Of a stretch of DNA of 64,000 bases, positions 25,201 through 38,190 are shown in pieces (position 1 is the first letter of the stretch; each line of letters opens with the position of its first letter). The notes below the pieces were generated by a model. The model ran no database searches, was not told the origin of the DNA, and worked only from the letters and a program-made list of their open reading frames with translations. The position numbers and the translations under genes were made by a program. The DNA lies in NCBI GenBank assembly GCA_001179505.1, contig CDMY01000531.1, forward strand, positions 190,685 to 254,684. Direction: 5' to 3'. The stretch comes from Vitrella brassicaformis (taxonomy: Eukaryota; Sar; Vitrellaceae).

Positions 25201-27712
25201 GGCACCTGCATACCCGGAAACAGTGCATAGTAGTGCATTTAATCGATGTGTGTCTGTCTGTGTCGGTCAGGGTCACCATGGGCAGCAGGTGGCGGATGTT
25301 GGCATACGTCGGGTTGAGAGGCTCAAAGCTGAGGGATACAGAGAGAGAGAGAGAGAGAGAGGGACGATGTGGTCGCCTAATCGTGTGGCATCGCCCCACT
25401 CCCGCCCCACTCACTGACCACAGGTCGCGCGCGACCTCAGCCGCCGAGCCAGCCAATATCAGCAACAGACGGTCCTATCAACACACACACAGCACTGCAT
25501 CCAGCCGCTCACAACATGCCTCGTCTCACCTCGATTTCCTGCCGCGGTATCTCATTGGTCCCCGCCGTGTCAGCACCTCCTCCAGCCGCACCTGCTGCAG
25601 CCGCCATCGGCCCCTCGCCACCCCGTACTGCGTCGTCTTTGCCTGCCCTGCGGCGCCCTTTCCTGCGACGGTGGTCGGGCGGTGCTGGCGGAGGGGATGG
25701 GGCCGTCTTGCCGGCCGGAGAGATGGCCGTGGACGTTGGGGGGGCGGCCATGGAGCCTTCGGGACACAACTCGGCTGCCACCGACAGCAGGAGGGCTTGC
25801 TCCCTGCCGCCAACCAATGAGAGAAGGGTTTGGTCGCGCGTGAGTGAGTGTGTGTGTGGCAGGCCGACTGACCGTGCGTATAGGTCTTGTTCGAGTTTTG
25901 CTGTGAGGTCGAGGAAGAAGTTGGCTGCGAGGTGTTTGGGGTAGTTGTGGAGGAGGAAGAGGTTGTAGCACTTGTGCCACAGCTGCATCCGCTCGTCCAG
26001 CACCTCCCACCACACGCCCTGCCGGAACTCTACCAACAGACACGTCACCTGCACAATAAATGACACACAGACACACCACACCGGTGCGCATACGCCCAAA
26101 TGGGCCCGTGTGTCGATGCATGCCTCCTCAAAAGTGATGGAGTCCCCATTCATGTCAGTGGTCTTGGCCCAGCTGCGCGCCTCGCTGAACAGACGCTTCG
26201 ACAACAGCAGCTGCAGAATCTCTGACGGCTTCGACCTGCATGGAAGTGGATGGACGTGTGAGCAGGTCTCGTTGTGCGTGTGTGACCAGGGTCTCCCACC
26301 TGAAGTCGACCTCGAGGTTGTTCTTCTGTGTGATGGTGAAGGCGAAGTGGAACAGCGAGTGCTGCGACGAGTAACCCGACTCGTGCAGCAAACGCAGCAG
26401 CTGGGGCCTGCCCGAACAAGACACAAACCACTCACACACGGCCCCGTGTGCGTCCCGGGCACCCACCGTCGTGTGGGGAACTCGTCGATGAGGAACTGCA
26501 CTGTGTCGTTGGCGAGCGCCACCACATGGGGGTCCATCGGCAGACACGACGTGGCAGCTGCGTCCTCTCCTTCTGCTGCTGGTGGTGGTGTTGCTGGGCC
26601 GTCTCGCCGCTTGACGAAGGCCATGAGGTGTCGCCGGCAGGCTGAGAAACGGCACTGCATGAAGGAGCTGGGACACAGCGAGAGAGGGACGCAGGTATGA
26701 GGACGGACGGTATTAATGGTCTGTCTATTGCGGGATCGTTCACCGGTGAAAGAGGACGAAATGTACGAGTGCGCTCGTGGGGTCGAAGAACCGCAGCGCC
26801 CTGACGCACGCAGACACAGGATATGTGGAACTGTGCTTGTGGGTGCATCCCGCCCGCCCAAAGCACATCAGTTCTCACTCACCTGAGGACGAGCCCGAAC
26901 GACCCCTGCCGACAGAGGGAGGAGATCATAGACGACAGCTCGCTCGGCGACGACACCACAGCCAGCGACACTGGCCCCTGCTGGCCCCCATCACGGCCAA
27001 CAACACCAGCACCGCTGTCGTCCTCACGGCCGCCCTTCTTCTGCTCGTCTTGACGCCACGCATCCTCTGAGGGATGGTGCATCAGACGGGGGCTTGTGGG
27101 GGGCTCTGGCTGCTGCTGCTGCTGCTGCTGTTGTTCCCCCTGCTGCTGCTGCTGGTGGTGGTGGTGGGCTCGTTGGTCTTGTGCTGCAGTGGACGTCTGA
27201 ATGAAGAGCCAGGCTGCCATGCACTGGGCGGGGGTGACGTCGGCGAAGGCTGAGGCGAAGATGGCCAGACGGGGAGTGAGCGTGTTCAAGGCCTGACCAT
27301 CATCACACGCAATCCATCCATCCATCCGGATACTCTGCCTGTGTCACCTGCATGAGCAGCCTGGCCCCCGTGCCGCCCGCAGCCCCGCCCTTGCGGCACT
27401 CGAGCAGCAAATCCACCACCGACGCATCGCTCCCGTCAGGAGACGACTCCTCCACCGTCGCGGATCGGCGGGACGACCGATCACCGTCTGACACTGTGTG
27501 TGCAGTCTTGTTGTGCTGCTCCTCCAGGATGGCGTTGGCGACGATCCGTAGGTGGCTCTGGAGCGGCCTGTCGGTGAAGTAGCCGTGGACGATGTCGAGG
27601 ACGGTGTCGGGAGGGCACTGCTGGAGGTCGCTCTCGTGCAGAAACATCACCCAGTCGTTGTTGCTGAGAGAGAGACAGAGACAGAGAGAGGGAGAGAGAG
27701 CGATCCACCTAC

Positions 27713-27743
<31 letters not shown>

Positions 27744-30700
27744 TGTGTGTGCAGCCATGCATACCGCGCCAGCTCGTGGAGAAGTGTCAGCGATCGCGGC
27801 AGCTGGTGCACCCTGCAGAATAGGGCCACGAGGTGCCACGGCGAGTCATACGTGAGGGCCGAGGCCGACGACGACGCGGCAGAGAGGTGGGGGTCCAGCG
27901 CCCAAGTCGCCTCCTCCAACATCCTACACACACATATATTCCCTCTCAAACACATGGATTGCCAGGTGGATCGACGGGCAAGCTGACCTCAGTGCCGTGA
28001 GCAGGTGTGGTGACGAGATGCCCGCCGACGATGCCGCCAAAGAGGGCTCCCCAATGGCCGCGGGGAAGGACAGGAACAGCTGGATGACGTTGGCCACACC
28101 GGCGCCCTCGATATTCACAACCGACACTCCGCCACCACCAGCACCAGCCGCCCCTCCCTGTGTGTGCGACGCCGCGGCATGTGTGTGTGTCTGTTGGTTG
28201 AGCTGGTGCTGGTAGATGCGCCGGGCCGACTGGACGTCCACGCGCAGCAGCTCGGTGTCGAGCGAACACAGCTCCAGCAGACACACTACAGATGAGACCA
28301 CGCCCTCGTTGAGCAGGTTGTGCAGGGCCACGCTCAAGGCCACTCGCTGCAGCTCGCGGACAGTGGTGTCGTCCAACGCCTGTTCGCACCAACACCACAC
28401 CCATGGTCGAGAATGCGCCCAATCCGTCGCTCCCATTCATCCATTTTACCAGTGGCAGGTTTCTAAGTGTGACGTCTTTCTGCCTTGCCGTCTGCCGATC
28501 CCGCCCCGTCAGCAGTAGATGGAAGGCCATCAGCGGCCTCCCCTGAGCCAGGTAGTAGCTCACCCCCAGGCCATCCCTGAAGGCCCCGTCGGGCGACGCC
28601 AGCATAGACGAGAACGCCTCCCCCCTCCGGGCCTCATGGTGCGTCTCCCTCTGCGTGAAGAGCTGTTTGAAGATGGGCAGTGGCTTCAGCAGCCGATGGA
28701 CGTCGAGCGAGGCCACGTCGGACAGCAGACGGAAGAGGCTGATGTCCTTCTTGTAGGTGCTGATGTCCTCACACAAGTGGGTTGCCAGCCAGGCGGTCGC
28801 GTCGTCCTTGACCGAGTGCACCCAAGACGGATCGGCCTTCGACGCTGCAGCCGGTGCCTCCTGCTGTTGTGCTTGGGGGGGTCTGTGTCTCCCTCTGACG
28901 CGTGGCGGGGGAGGGCGGGAGATGTCGCGGTGCTCCTCCAGCTGAGTCAATAGCCGCTGCTGCTGCTCGTGCACCACATCGATGAGGGACGACGTGAGCG
29001 GCGAGAGAGGGGCCTCTTTGCCATTTTGATGTTGCTGTGGGGCGTGCGGTGGCTCGTCTGGGAAGAATGCCTGCCAAAGGATGGGATACTGGCTCAACAC
29101 TTGCCTGTCACGCACACACACAGGGCTACATGCACCTGCATCTGTCTGTCTGGCAGGTGCACATGGGTACCTGAAGGCGTGTTCCGACACGTGCCATGGC
29201 AGCGCCTTGTCGGCCTTAAGAGCCTCGAGCCCCGAAGCCACGGGAGCCACCATGAGAGTTGCGAGGAACATCATGTCCCTGCCCCCCTCCCTGGCGATGG
29301 CATCAAGGTTCATGAACTCCACCTGCTGCGCGTCCACACGCACCGACGGCACTGTCAAGGGTGGCTCAGATACAGTAGGCTCCTCCCCTTCGCCCACAAA
29401 CACAGAGACACGTCATTACTTGTGCCGATGTGTCTGTGTCTCCATTGCCGCTCACCCGTCGCCGTCACGTCTTCCTTGATGTGCGCCGCGGCATGATGCA
29501 GAGACACAGCGAACAAGGAGCGGTTGCCGAGCCGCCCGATCATGAGCAGGGCGGCCCATGCCTTGCGCGAGAGGTCGATGGCGAGTCTGTTGAGGTCGTC
29601 GAGCGAGGTGGCCAGCTGGTAGTGCTGCAGGTACAGCACGAGGACCGAGGCCAGGTCGTGCTCGATGCACAGGGAGATGACGAAGCGGTGCAGGGGGGAG
29701 GGGGCGCCGCGGGGGAGCAGGGGGTCCAGGTCGAGACACGTGCCTGAACACACGCGCACACATAGATTGGTTTGCTTGTGCATTGGGCATCCATCCCTCA
29801 CCGACCTTTCTTGACGCCCGTCGTCACGGCAGCTCTCTCCTTCTCCCCTGCACTTTCACTCACGGCCTTGCGCACACGCACCCTCTCCCTCTCCCTCTCT
29901 GCCCCTCTCTCGCCAAAGCCCCGGTACAGGTGCCTGCTCTTGGCCAGCCGCCTGAGCAGCGCCGGGAAGCCCTGCACGTCCGACGCGCAGAAGATGCCGA
30001 TGTTGGCCAGCTCCTGCAGCAGGATCTCTGCGAGGAACGGCGTGCACCGGGGGAGGGCGGCGGTCTCCACGTGGTTGAGCAGCCGCAGCAGAGGGTGGCT
30101 GGGGCCGATTTCGGCCGACACGATGCCGTGCTCGTCAACCTGGCACCAACAGATACACAACCGATGTGGCGATCTCTGGCTCTCTGTCTGTCTGTCTGTC
30201 TGTCTGGCTGACTTTGCATCCTGCCAGCGGCAGCCTGGCGACCCACTGGACGATTCCCCGCCAGTCGTGGTGTGCGACGGAGAAGTCCAGGAAGTCACGC
30301 AGCATCGTCATGTCCGAAGATGCTGACGGCGACACACTGGGCAGGGAGACCCGTGCCGACACAGCAACCGTGGTGGCATCCACAGCAACCTCCTGCACAG
30401 GCGACAACAACAAGGCGAAGTATGTTTCGTGATTTGCCGCCCGCTCCTCACTCATCCACTCACCGTATCGTCCTTTCCCCTGGGCACGGCAGCGGCCAGC
30501 CCCTCGTTGTCGGCGTCAGCGAGAGTGAAGTGCCGCTTCTCCATCAGAATCCTCCTGCAGGTGGCGGCCGGCCACTCGGCCACCCACGCGAGCGTCACGT
30601 GGAGGTACCCCAGGTGCGCCGGCTGGTGTGGGGGGATGGGGCGGTGTCGGTGCAGGCGGATGACACTGCCGAGTGGCGACCCACCGCCCAGCTCGATCTC

Positions 30701-33700
30701 GTTGGTGGCGTCGATGCGGCACTGGTGACACACACCACTGCAAAACCGACAAAGAGTCGTTCGCTTGAGGCGCAGTGGATTGATGATGTCTCGCTCACCG
30801 GTTGGCGGCCATGGTCTGTGCGGTGTCGTCCCCCAGCATGAAGTCGCCTTCAATTCCAACGGCCATGCCGCTCATGGGGCTGCCCCCGCCGCCGGACTCC
30901 TTGGACGAGGAGGGCGACCCTCCGGCTCCTCCCGCCGCGGCGTGCTCGATGCCGGCGGTGTTGTGAGTGGACGTGAAGGCCTTAAGACCGAAAAGAGGCG
31001 TCGGGTCGAGGTCGTCGACATCGCCGCACGTCAGCCAATGCCACGCCTGTACCACGATCACGACACATGGAGAGGCTGTGGTGTGTGTGTGTGTGTGTGT
31101 TTGCTGCCAGGCGGCACGTACCTCTAGTGCCTCGGGTGGTGGGTGTGGGAGGTTTTGTGGGTTGGACCAGAAGTCCTGCGCCTTGTCGTACTGTATCGGC
31201 ACCACACCGCCGCCAACACCCACACCCATGCTCATGCTCATGCTCCCATCCGGCAGCAGCTCCTCACCGCTGGCCGCCATGCTGCCGTCACCCAGCAATG
31301 GCGGCGACACCACCCAATCGTAAAGAGGGTTCGCCTCACGCGCATGACGACCTGAGAAACCAAAAGCAAGAACACTGCTGATGTGTGAGCTGCTCAGAGA
31401 GAGGTCTGTGTTGTGTCTATGGAGTGTACCACCGAGAGTGAGGTCGGTCTGCAGTGCGGGGGCGACGCCCTGCTTGACGTCCCCGCCCACCGCACCATCA
31501 CACGCAAGGCCCACACGAAGGGCGCTCTCGCCACCGGCAGGCCACGTCAGGAAGGCCGGCACCGTTGGCAAAGGCTGCATTCAGCCATCCATCCATCCAT
31601 CCACAAGGCTGTTCTTTTGGCCCCGTCTCACCTTCTTGGGGTACTTGGTGGTGGTAAGCGCAGTCCACAGTCTGTTGTACTCGGCGGTGAAGCACGGGTT
31701 GGGGTACTCCGACTCCAGCTTGGTGACCATCTCGATGAGCTGCAGCTCCTGTCCACTCAGCCGCCGCATGTGTCTGAGGTGGTTGAGGAGCCGGCGGCGG
31801 ACGAGCCGCTTGGAGGTGTGGAAGGCCACGGCCTTGAAGAAGAGGTTGACGTTGGCGCCCACGTTGCGGAGCATGTGGACGGCGACGAACATGAAGTCGA
31901 CCTGCTGGTTGCACGTCAGCTGGTAGGCCATACGGCCCGCCACGTGGCGCAGGTGGTCAAACATGGCCGCGTCAGAGGGCAGCGCCTTAACAAAACAAAA
32001 CGAAACACACACACACACGGATGGATGGACGGTGTGTCTCGCCTCTGTCTATGTGTGTGTGTGTGTACCTGTTGCTCTCTTTCGCTGATTTCTCTGCGCC
32101 GGTGGAACCACACGAGAGCCGACGACACCCTGCCGGTGAGCAGCGCCTCCCGAATCACCACCTCCTTGTCACAGCTCTCCGGCCACATCTCCCGCCTCAC
32201 CGACACACGCAGACCACCCTCTCCCTCACCCACCGCCGCAGCAGGCGACAAAGACACGCCGACGGCCTCCCCCTCTGTTGGCGCCTGAGGGGGCGTCTGG
32301 TGGACAATGAGCTGGTGCGCCTCGGCGTCGGGCAGCGTGGCAATGAGCTGCTGCTGGAGGCTCCTAAGCGACTGCAAGTACTGCGTCAGCTCCTGCAGCT
32401 CGTGCATGAGCATCGCCTGCGGCCTCGACGCGTGCTGCGGCTGCAGGTAGGTCAGCGCCGTGCACGCCTCGGGGTGGCCCTCTATCGCCCGAACACGGCT
32501 GTGGATGAGCCGGCTGACGAACCGCACAGCCAGGTCCAGCAGACGAGACGCGAAGCTCTTGTCGAGGGTCATGGTTGGGTGAGGGTGCGCGGGCGTGGGT
32601 GTGGGTGTGTGTGGCAGTGGGGCTGGTGGGGGCGACGGCGTGAGGGAGAGGGGCGGCTGCAGCTGGTCGCACGAGTAGCCGTTGTCGATGTAGCGGACGA
32701 TGAGGCGAGTGGCGGCCATCTCGTGGTCGGGGCGGAGGATCCCCAGACTCTGCTGCACCGTCGTCAACTCGCGAAACTTCAGACCTGACAAGAGAAACGG
32801 CAAATGATGACATGCAGAGCTTCTTTCTCTGCGTTGTGTAGTGTAAGTCGCTGACCGAGGAACAGGGTCAGAGCGCACAGCTGCGTGGCGTCCCACTGGT
32901 TGAGGGCACACAGGGCCGCCGCCCGCCCCCGGCTCTCAAACGCCAGGAGGTTCGACAAGATTGCCTGGGCGCTCTGCCCATGCACCGGCACCTTCAGCTC
33001 GCTCCTCCCCAGCACATAGTAGGTCCCCGATGCCGTCACCAGGCCCCTCCATCCTTCACCCAGCCACAATACCATCGGCTTCGTCCACTCGTCCAGCCCT
33101 CGCTCAGAGGACACGTGGTGCACCCCGCCGCCCCGCCCGGCAGCTCGCCTCGGGATCAGACTCAGGCCGATGGGGCCGCTGTCGGCCTCGTTCCTGCCCA
33201 TCTCTGCCACCAGATGAGTGCTCGTCAGGTGCACCCTCACCAAAAGTGGTCTCTGCTGCTGCTGCTGCTGCTGCTGCGCGAGCGGCGAGCTGGCGTCAGA
33301 AGGGCATGGTGAGAGCTGTGCAGATGGGGGCGACTGCTGCTGCTGCTGCTTGTCCGATGCGGGTATCGGTTGTGGTGGTAGTGGGGTGGGTGTGGCGGGG
33401 AGGGGGAGGGAGGGGAGGATGAAGCGCGTGAGCCAGGGGGGATAGGGGCATGGCCGGCCGTGCCGACCGGCCGCAGCCTGCCGCTCAATGGCCACCTGCA
33501 TGAGACATGCATAGGGAAAGGTCAGCACCTCCTTCCCACATCTATTTTACCTGCAGCTCGGCGTTAAGGGCGTCGTCGCATGTGGCTGGCTTTGTGGCAC
33601 AGGGGGCGATGAAGCCATTCGGGCGAGGGAAGATCTGTACACACACACACAAGGCACAAACTCATGGCTTCCGTCCACATCATCGACGAACACACTTACC

Positions 33701-36010
33701 CGCAGTCTGCTTCGCCCGTCGCCCGTGAGGTCCGAGTAGTCGTCGCCCATGGTCGCTCCCCCACCCGCTGCCCCCTCTTGCCTCGGTCCGCCCCGCCTGG
33801 GCACCCACCGCCTGTCGGTGTCGAGCGCCTCGTCGACTCTGTCCATCCGCTCGAACCACTCGTACGGCACACACCCGGCATCCACACTCCTCACCGCATC
33901 GGCCTGGCTCGACGCGTAGAAGCCCCTGCTGACGTGACCCACTCTCTGCTTCTCCCTCTCCTCTTCGTCCGCTGTCGCCGCGTCCATCTCTCCTCCAGCT
34001 GGCTCGTCCCTATCTGTCGCCGGCCTCCTGCGTCGCCTCCTGCGCCGTCTGTGGTGGTGGCGGTCGTACTGGTAAGACAGCCCCAGGCCGGCGAGTGAGT
34101 CGGGCTGGGCGGTGAGCATGCCCCCAAACACGGGAATGCCCGAGACGGGCAGCGCCTCGATGACATTGCGGAGGAAGTCAGCGGGAGATGAGGAGGGGGC
34201 GGCTGGCCCACTGTGGGGAGGGGGGCGCTGGGGCGGTGTGGGCGGCTGCAGGTCGTCGGGGGTGAGGTGAAATGCGTCGGGGTAGGTGGAGAGGGCGCGG
34301 TAGTCTTTTGTGGTCTGCGTGAGGAGCGTCCCGCCCTGGACGGCCCTGTGCCGCTCCTTGACCAGGTCCCAGTCCAGCGACGCGATGCCGGGTCGATCGA
34401 AGTACCTGCAGGATGCAAGCGAGATGGGACACAGTGGCCGTCTTGTGTGCATTCCATTCGGCTGACTTGTCCAGTTCGAGCAGCCAGACATCGTTTGATC
34501 TGTCCAGGAGTGCTACGGCCAGCAGGTCGCCGCTCACGGCCATGTGGGTGAAGTACACGTCGCCAGGTCCCACTGAGACCGAGACCCCAAACACACGACA
34601 CACACATCGACACACACACCGATTGCAGTGAGTGATTCCGTTGCTCCCGCCACTTACCGCATTCAGTGATGGGTATGGCGTGGAAGGCCACCCCGAGCGT
34701 CCTCCAGATGAGCAGGTGCTGACATGGTGGAGGGGTCAGGGCGAACAGCCAGTGCTGCCTCGCCGCGACGTCCACGAATGTCGTGTGCTGTGTCGGTGGG
34801 GGCGGCGTGGGCCGTTGGAGGAAGAAGCGCCGACGCAGCCACAGGCTGACACACAGAGACAGACACGGTGAAGCACATGCGTTTCTGCTGCGGCACTCAC
34901 TCTCTCACCCATCGTAGTCGACGGTGAGATGCATGGCGAGGACGTCATCAACCAACAGCAGCAAAGAACTGACCGGCCAGACACACACAGACAGTGAGCA
35001 ACGGCGCCATGTGTTGTTCTCCCACCCAACCCCTACTCGGGCTGTCCGCAGCATAGCCTGATCTTGGACTCTTCTGTCGGCTTCCACTGCACACCGATGA
35101 CGTCGTCACCCTCCTCATCGCCCCCGTCACCATGCTCGTACTCGTGCTCATGCTCGCCACCACCCCTCTCACACGGGCTGCCGCCCTCGGACTCAGCACT
35201 GCCCGCAATGCCCTGCAGGCGGCAGGCAGAACGAAGATGATCCAATGTGGGCTGGTCTGTGTGTTGGTATGTTGGTTCATTTCTGACCTCGGTCAGCAGG
35301 CTGAGCAGCGCCTGGACGTCCACAGTGACTCGCAGCAGAGTGTTGGGGTGGAGGCTGCCAAGCTGAGGCCACCCAACTACTGCACAATTCGGCCCCTCGC
35401 TCAGCGAGCAGCTCAATCTACACGCATAACAGATGCACACACACACACAGACAAATGACCGTCAGTGCGTGTCTGCGTGGACGACTGATCAATCCATCTC
35501 GCTCATGCACCCTTGGTTGGCGTCACTGCTGATGACATTCAGGTTTGGCTGCGTGACCTCCACCAAATGGACAAACGACAAGACGCCACCCTCCCGCAAC
35601 ACAACCTGCACACACACAAAACAAGCGCCATGTGTGTGAATGAGTCCATCGATGTCTGCTCTCCCTCTCCTCACCAGGCATGGCCCTCCGGGCAGCTTCC
35701 GCAGCGCCTGTTTGTCGAGCTCCACATCCACCTTGCCAGGCACCTGCAGCCACACCCCTGCCGTCCATCCACTCTCAAGCGCCCCGCTCACATAGAACCC
35801 GCCACTGCCACCCAAAGCAGCGGCCGCAGTGCTCTCGCTGCCATCATCATCCTGGAGCCGGCAGCCGTATCCCTCGACGGTGCCGTCTTGGTGTATGAGT
35901 GCCAGGATGGATCTGTCGTGCGATAGGGCGATGGTGCGGTAGGAGGGGAGGGACAGGGGACGGCTGAACCGACGCACACACACCAGCGGCACCGGCGATG
36001 AGTGCTCCAT
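22225..36010 (-). CDS. SPG11: Spatacsin (SPG11) orthologue
   Basis: A very long gene with several dozen exons, read from ATG at 36010 to TAG at 22225 (last exon encodes AGRLGDAFADLCALD). I match it to human spatacsin along most of its length. Middle blocks include FLDFSVAHHDWRGIVQWVA (30.2 kb), LANIGIFCASDVQGFPALL (30.0 kb), SYYLAQGRPLMAFHLLL (28.5 kb) and CLLELCSLDTELLRVDV (28.2 kb). The C-terminal spatacsin domain includes LPLDCEVELLILAYTAYVG (24.1 kb), FLHWYRPRDVATMV (23.7 kb), LMLEASEQFLASDRFQLH (23.3 kb), and VAE joined to AYEHLIGPEVHAVWPATIF (22.7-22.9 kb). The N-terminal part looks beta-propeller-like. The gene carries Gln-repeat tracts near 27.11-27.16 and 33.26 kb and Pro-rich linkers. 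In animals spatacsin works with spastizin and the AP-5 adaptor in lysosome reformation. My estimate is 3,000 or more residues, longer than the human protein. Individual exon borders are not all resolved. Confidence 0.9.
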
Positions 36011-36136
36011 CGATAGATAGAGATGGATGGATCAGTCAGTCACTCAGGCGGGCTGCTGATGGATGCAGTGATGGAAGGCCACGGAGGCCAGATGCGATGA
36101 ATCAAGCGGGAGATTGGTCAGATCTGCAACATCTTC

Positions 36137-37354
36137 ATGCTCCACACGCATGCAATGGAGCTGACAAGACCATCTTGTTCCGATTTCTTTCTCTCCTGCG
36201 TCTGCGAGCTTAGCTGCGACGGAAAGATCTGCACAGCTGAGCTACGTTTGGAGCCCATCACTCGTTCCCGGGCGCATTCACCGACTCAGCAGCATCGATT
36301 GCGCCGCAAATTGATAATGGAGGAGCTGCAGAAGCGAGTCGAGCAGCTCGAGGGTCAGCTTGCGGAGCTGTCCCTTCCAGATGCCGCCTCATCGAGCGCC
36401 TACACCGACGTGGCCGAGCGGGAGATCCGCATGCGGGCCGAACAACACATGAGGACACAGGCTCGTCTGGTGGAGATGCTCACAAAGCAGCTGGAGCAGT
36501 CAAAGAAGCGCAACAGGCGGCTTGAGGCGGAGTTGGCCGAGCTGCGTGCAGCGAGTGACTGTCAGCCCGTCGATCTCATTCTCGATGACGGCACAAGATA
36601 TCAGGGGCGTGTCAAGAACGGCCTGCCACACGGCCCTGGCAAGCAGGCCGACATGGACGGCCAGAAGAAGATCTACGAGGGGCAGTGGGTGGGCGGCAAA
36701 GGTGACGGCGTCGGGGTGTGCTATCATGATGACGGCAAGACCAAGAAGTACGACGGCCAGTGGACGGCCGGCAAGTGCCACGGTCAGGGCGTCAGCTACC
36801 ATCAGAATGGCCAGATGGAGTATCAGGGCGGCTGGCGGGCGGGGCAGATGGTCGGCGAGGGGAGAACCGACAAGATGCCTTTCGGGGACGGCAAGACTTA
36901 CACCGGCCCCCTGCACAATGGAAAGCCACACGGCGAGGGGACAGCGACATGGCAGAACGGCGGCACGTCCACAGGCACATGGGAGCATGGGCAGATGGTC
37001 GGCGAGGGGAGAGCCGACAAGATGCCCTTGGGGGACGGCACCACCTACAGTGGACCTCTGCTCGACGGGAAGCCACACGGCCAGGGTACCTCCTATCACG
37101 ATAATGGCAAGAATAGGTACGAGGGGCAGTGGGAGAATGGGCTGCGGCACGGCAACGGCAAGGCCTACGGTCGTTCATGGACCTGGGTGGTATTCGAGGG
37201 ACACTTCGCAAGCGGGACGGCGCAAGATGGGACATTCTACCCCACCTTTACGTATCAGCAGCAGTGGCGGGCTGGTCAGACAGTCGCATCAAAAGTCAAG
37301 AAGGAGCTGCAAAAGGACTGTGGGAGGATCCCTGACTGCTTGCCCAATGCATGA
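36137..37354 (+). CDS. MORN-repeat protein 2 with N-terminal coiled coil
   Basis: An uninterrupted frame. I list the longest start (36137), but the ATG at 36317 (MEELQKRVEQLEGQLAEL) is a good alternative. A coiled coil (to about 36,550) precedes about eight or nine MORN repeats: YQGRVKNGLPHGPGK, YEGQWVGGKGDGVGVCYH, YDGQWTAGKCHGQGVSYH, YQGGWRAGQMVGEG, YTGPLHNGKPHGEG, YSGPLLDGKPHGQG, YEGQWENGLRHGNG and FEGHFASG. Two 147-bp units (from 36,844 and 36,991) are near-identical, so the array grew by internal duplication. It is a paralogue of the MORN gene at 20.7 kb, divergent from spatacsin with only ~126 bp between starts. Part of its 5' end is repeated, broken, at 42,064-42,195. Role inferred: cytoskeletal or membrane scaffold. 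Confidence 0.85.
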   Translation: MLHTHAMELTRPSCSDFFLSCVCELSCDGKICTAELRLEPITRSRAHSPTQQHRLRRKLIMEELQKRVEQLEGQLAELSLPDAASSSAYTDVAEREIRMRAEQHMRTQARLVEMLTKQLEQSKKRNRRLEAELAELRAASDCQPVDLILDDGTRYQGRVKNGLPHGPGKQADMDGQKKIYEGQWVGGKGDGVGVCYHDDGKTKKYDGQWTAGKCHGQGVSYHQNGQMEYQGGWRAGQMVGEGRTDKMPFGDGKTYTGPLHNGKPHGEGTATWQNGGTSTGTWEHGQMVGEGRADKMPLGDGTTYSGPLLDGKPHGQGTSYHDNGKNRYEGQWENGLRHGNGKAYGRSWTWVVFEGHFASGTAQDGTFYPTFTYQQQWRAGQTVASKVKKELQKDCGRIPDCLPNA

Positions 37355-37710
37355 CGGGAGGAAGGGCGGGGACGCTGCTGTATGTGTGTGTGTGCCTTTG
37401 CGTGTCTGATTGGTCCTGCTGACGATCTGCACTGTGATCCACTCAAAGCATGTTGGGTTGTGAAGGCCTCATTTCTATCGATTGGTAGTCGATTGTGTTG
37501 CCTGTGATGTTAGGACGAACAGATGAATGGAACGTTGTTGTCAAAGAGTCAAAGTTCGTTTACGTGGGTCTGTCATTCTGTCAGCCTGTCTGCCACACAC
37601 TTGATGCAATTGCTGCATCCGGTCTGTCCCAGCATGCACCATGAGAAACCCCCACACATACAGCCAAAATCCATAACACGGATCAGCTGCATGGCTAGAG
37701 ACACCTACAC
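37355..37710. other. Intergenic
   Basis: About 350 bases after MORN protein 2 with no recognisable coding sequence. It is AT-richer than its neighbours and leads into the cyclin-derived mosaic. Confidence 0.5.
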
Positions 37711-38190
37711 CTACAGACACATGGGGACTTGTGATATGGTGACGCGATGGTGCATCCGTGTCGAAGTGTGTGTGGTGGCCTTACCGATATCAACATGGTA
37801 GAGAGGACGGCCGATGTGGTGCGGGATACAGGAGTCGACGAATATAAAATGGAGACAGCGATGGTCTACACACCTGCAGCAAAGAGACATGGCCGCAAAC
37901 CCTGTCACGGCTGTACCCGCTAGTTTGGCCCAATTCGCCCACTTGCCGTGAGAAAACGAGCATCTGCTCTGCTCAGAAGCAGTCCCTTTCCCGGCAGCTT
38001 TTTCTTGTATCCCCTCACTGCTCGCTCTGCTCGTTGTAGACCATGTCCACAGTCGGTCCTGCATTTCCTGAGGACCTCCGTCGACGTAGGCCTGTGTTGG
38101 TCTCCAAAACCCTGACGTGGCATGGTAATGCATCGCTGCTCGTCGGATCCACTGTTCACTGTGTGTGTGATGTCCGTAGCTAATATATCC
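37711..38190 (-). other. Unclear exon-like sequence at the end of the cyclin mosaic
   Basis: On the minus strand an open stretch near 37,880-38,150 is bounded by AG/GT signals. It contains a short hydrophobic run (KLAGTAVTGFAAMSLCC) and, at its start, GSDEQRCITMP. The DNA encoding the latter is repeated at about 40,145-40,185 as GSDDQRCITMP. I cannot link it to a family. It may be a 3' exon of a degenerate cyclin copy or a fragment of another gene. Confidence 0.3.

Noticed and set aside
36500-37150. 216-residue hydrophobic minus-strand open frame
   Set aside because: Antisense shadow of the MORN repeats; its regular Leu/Pro/Val pattern mirrors the repeat period.
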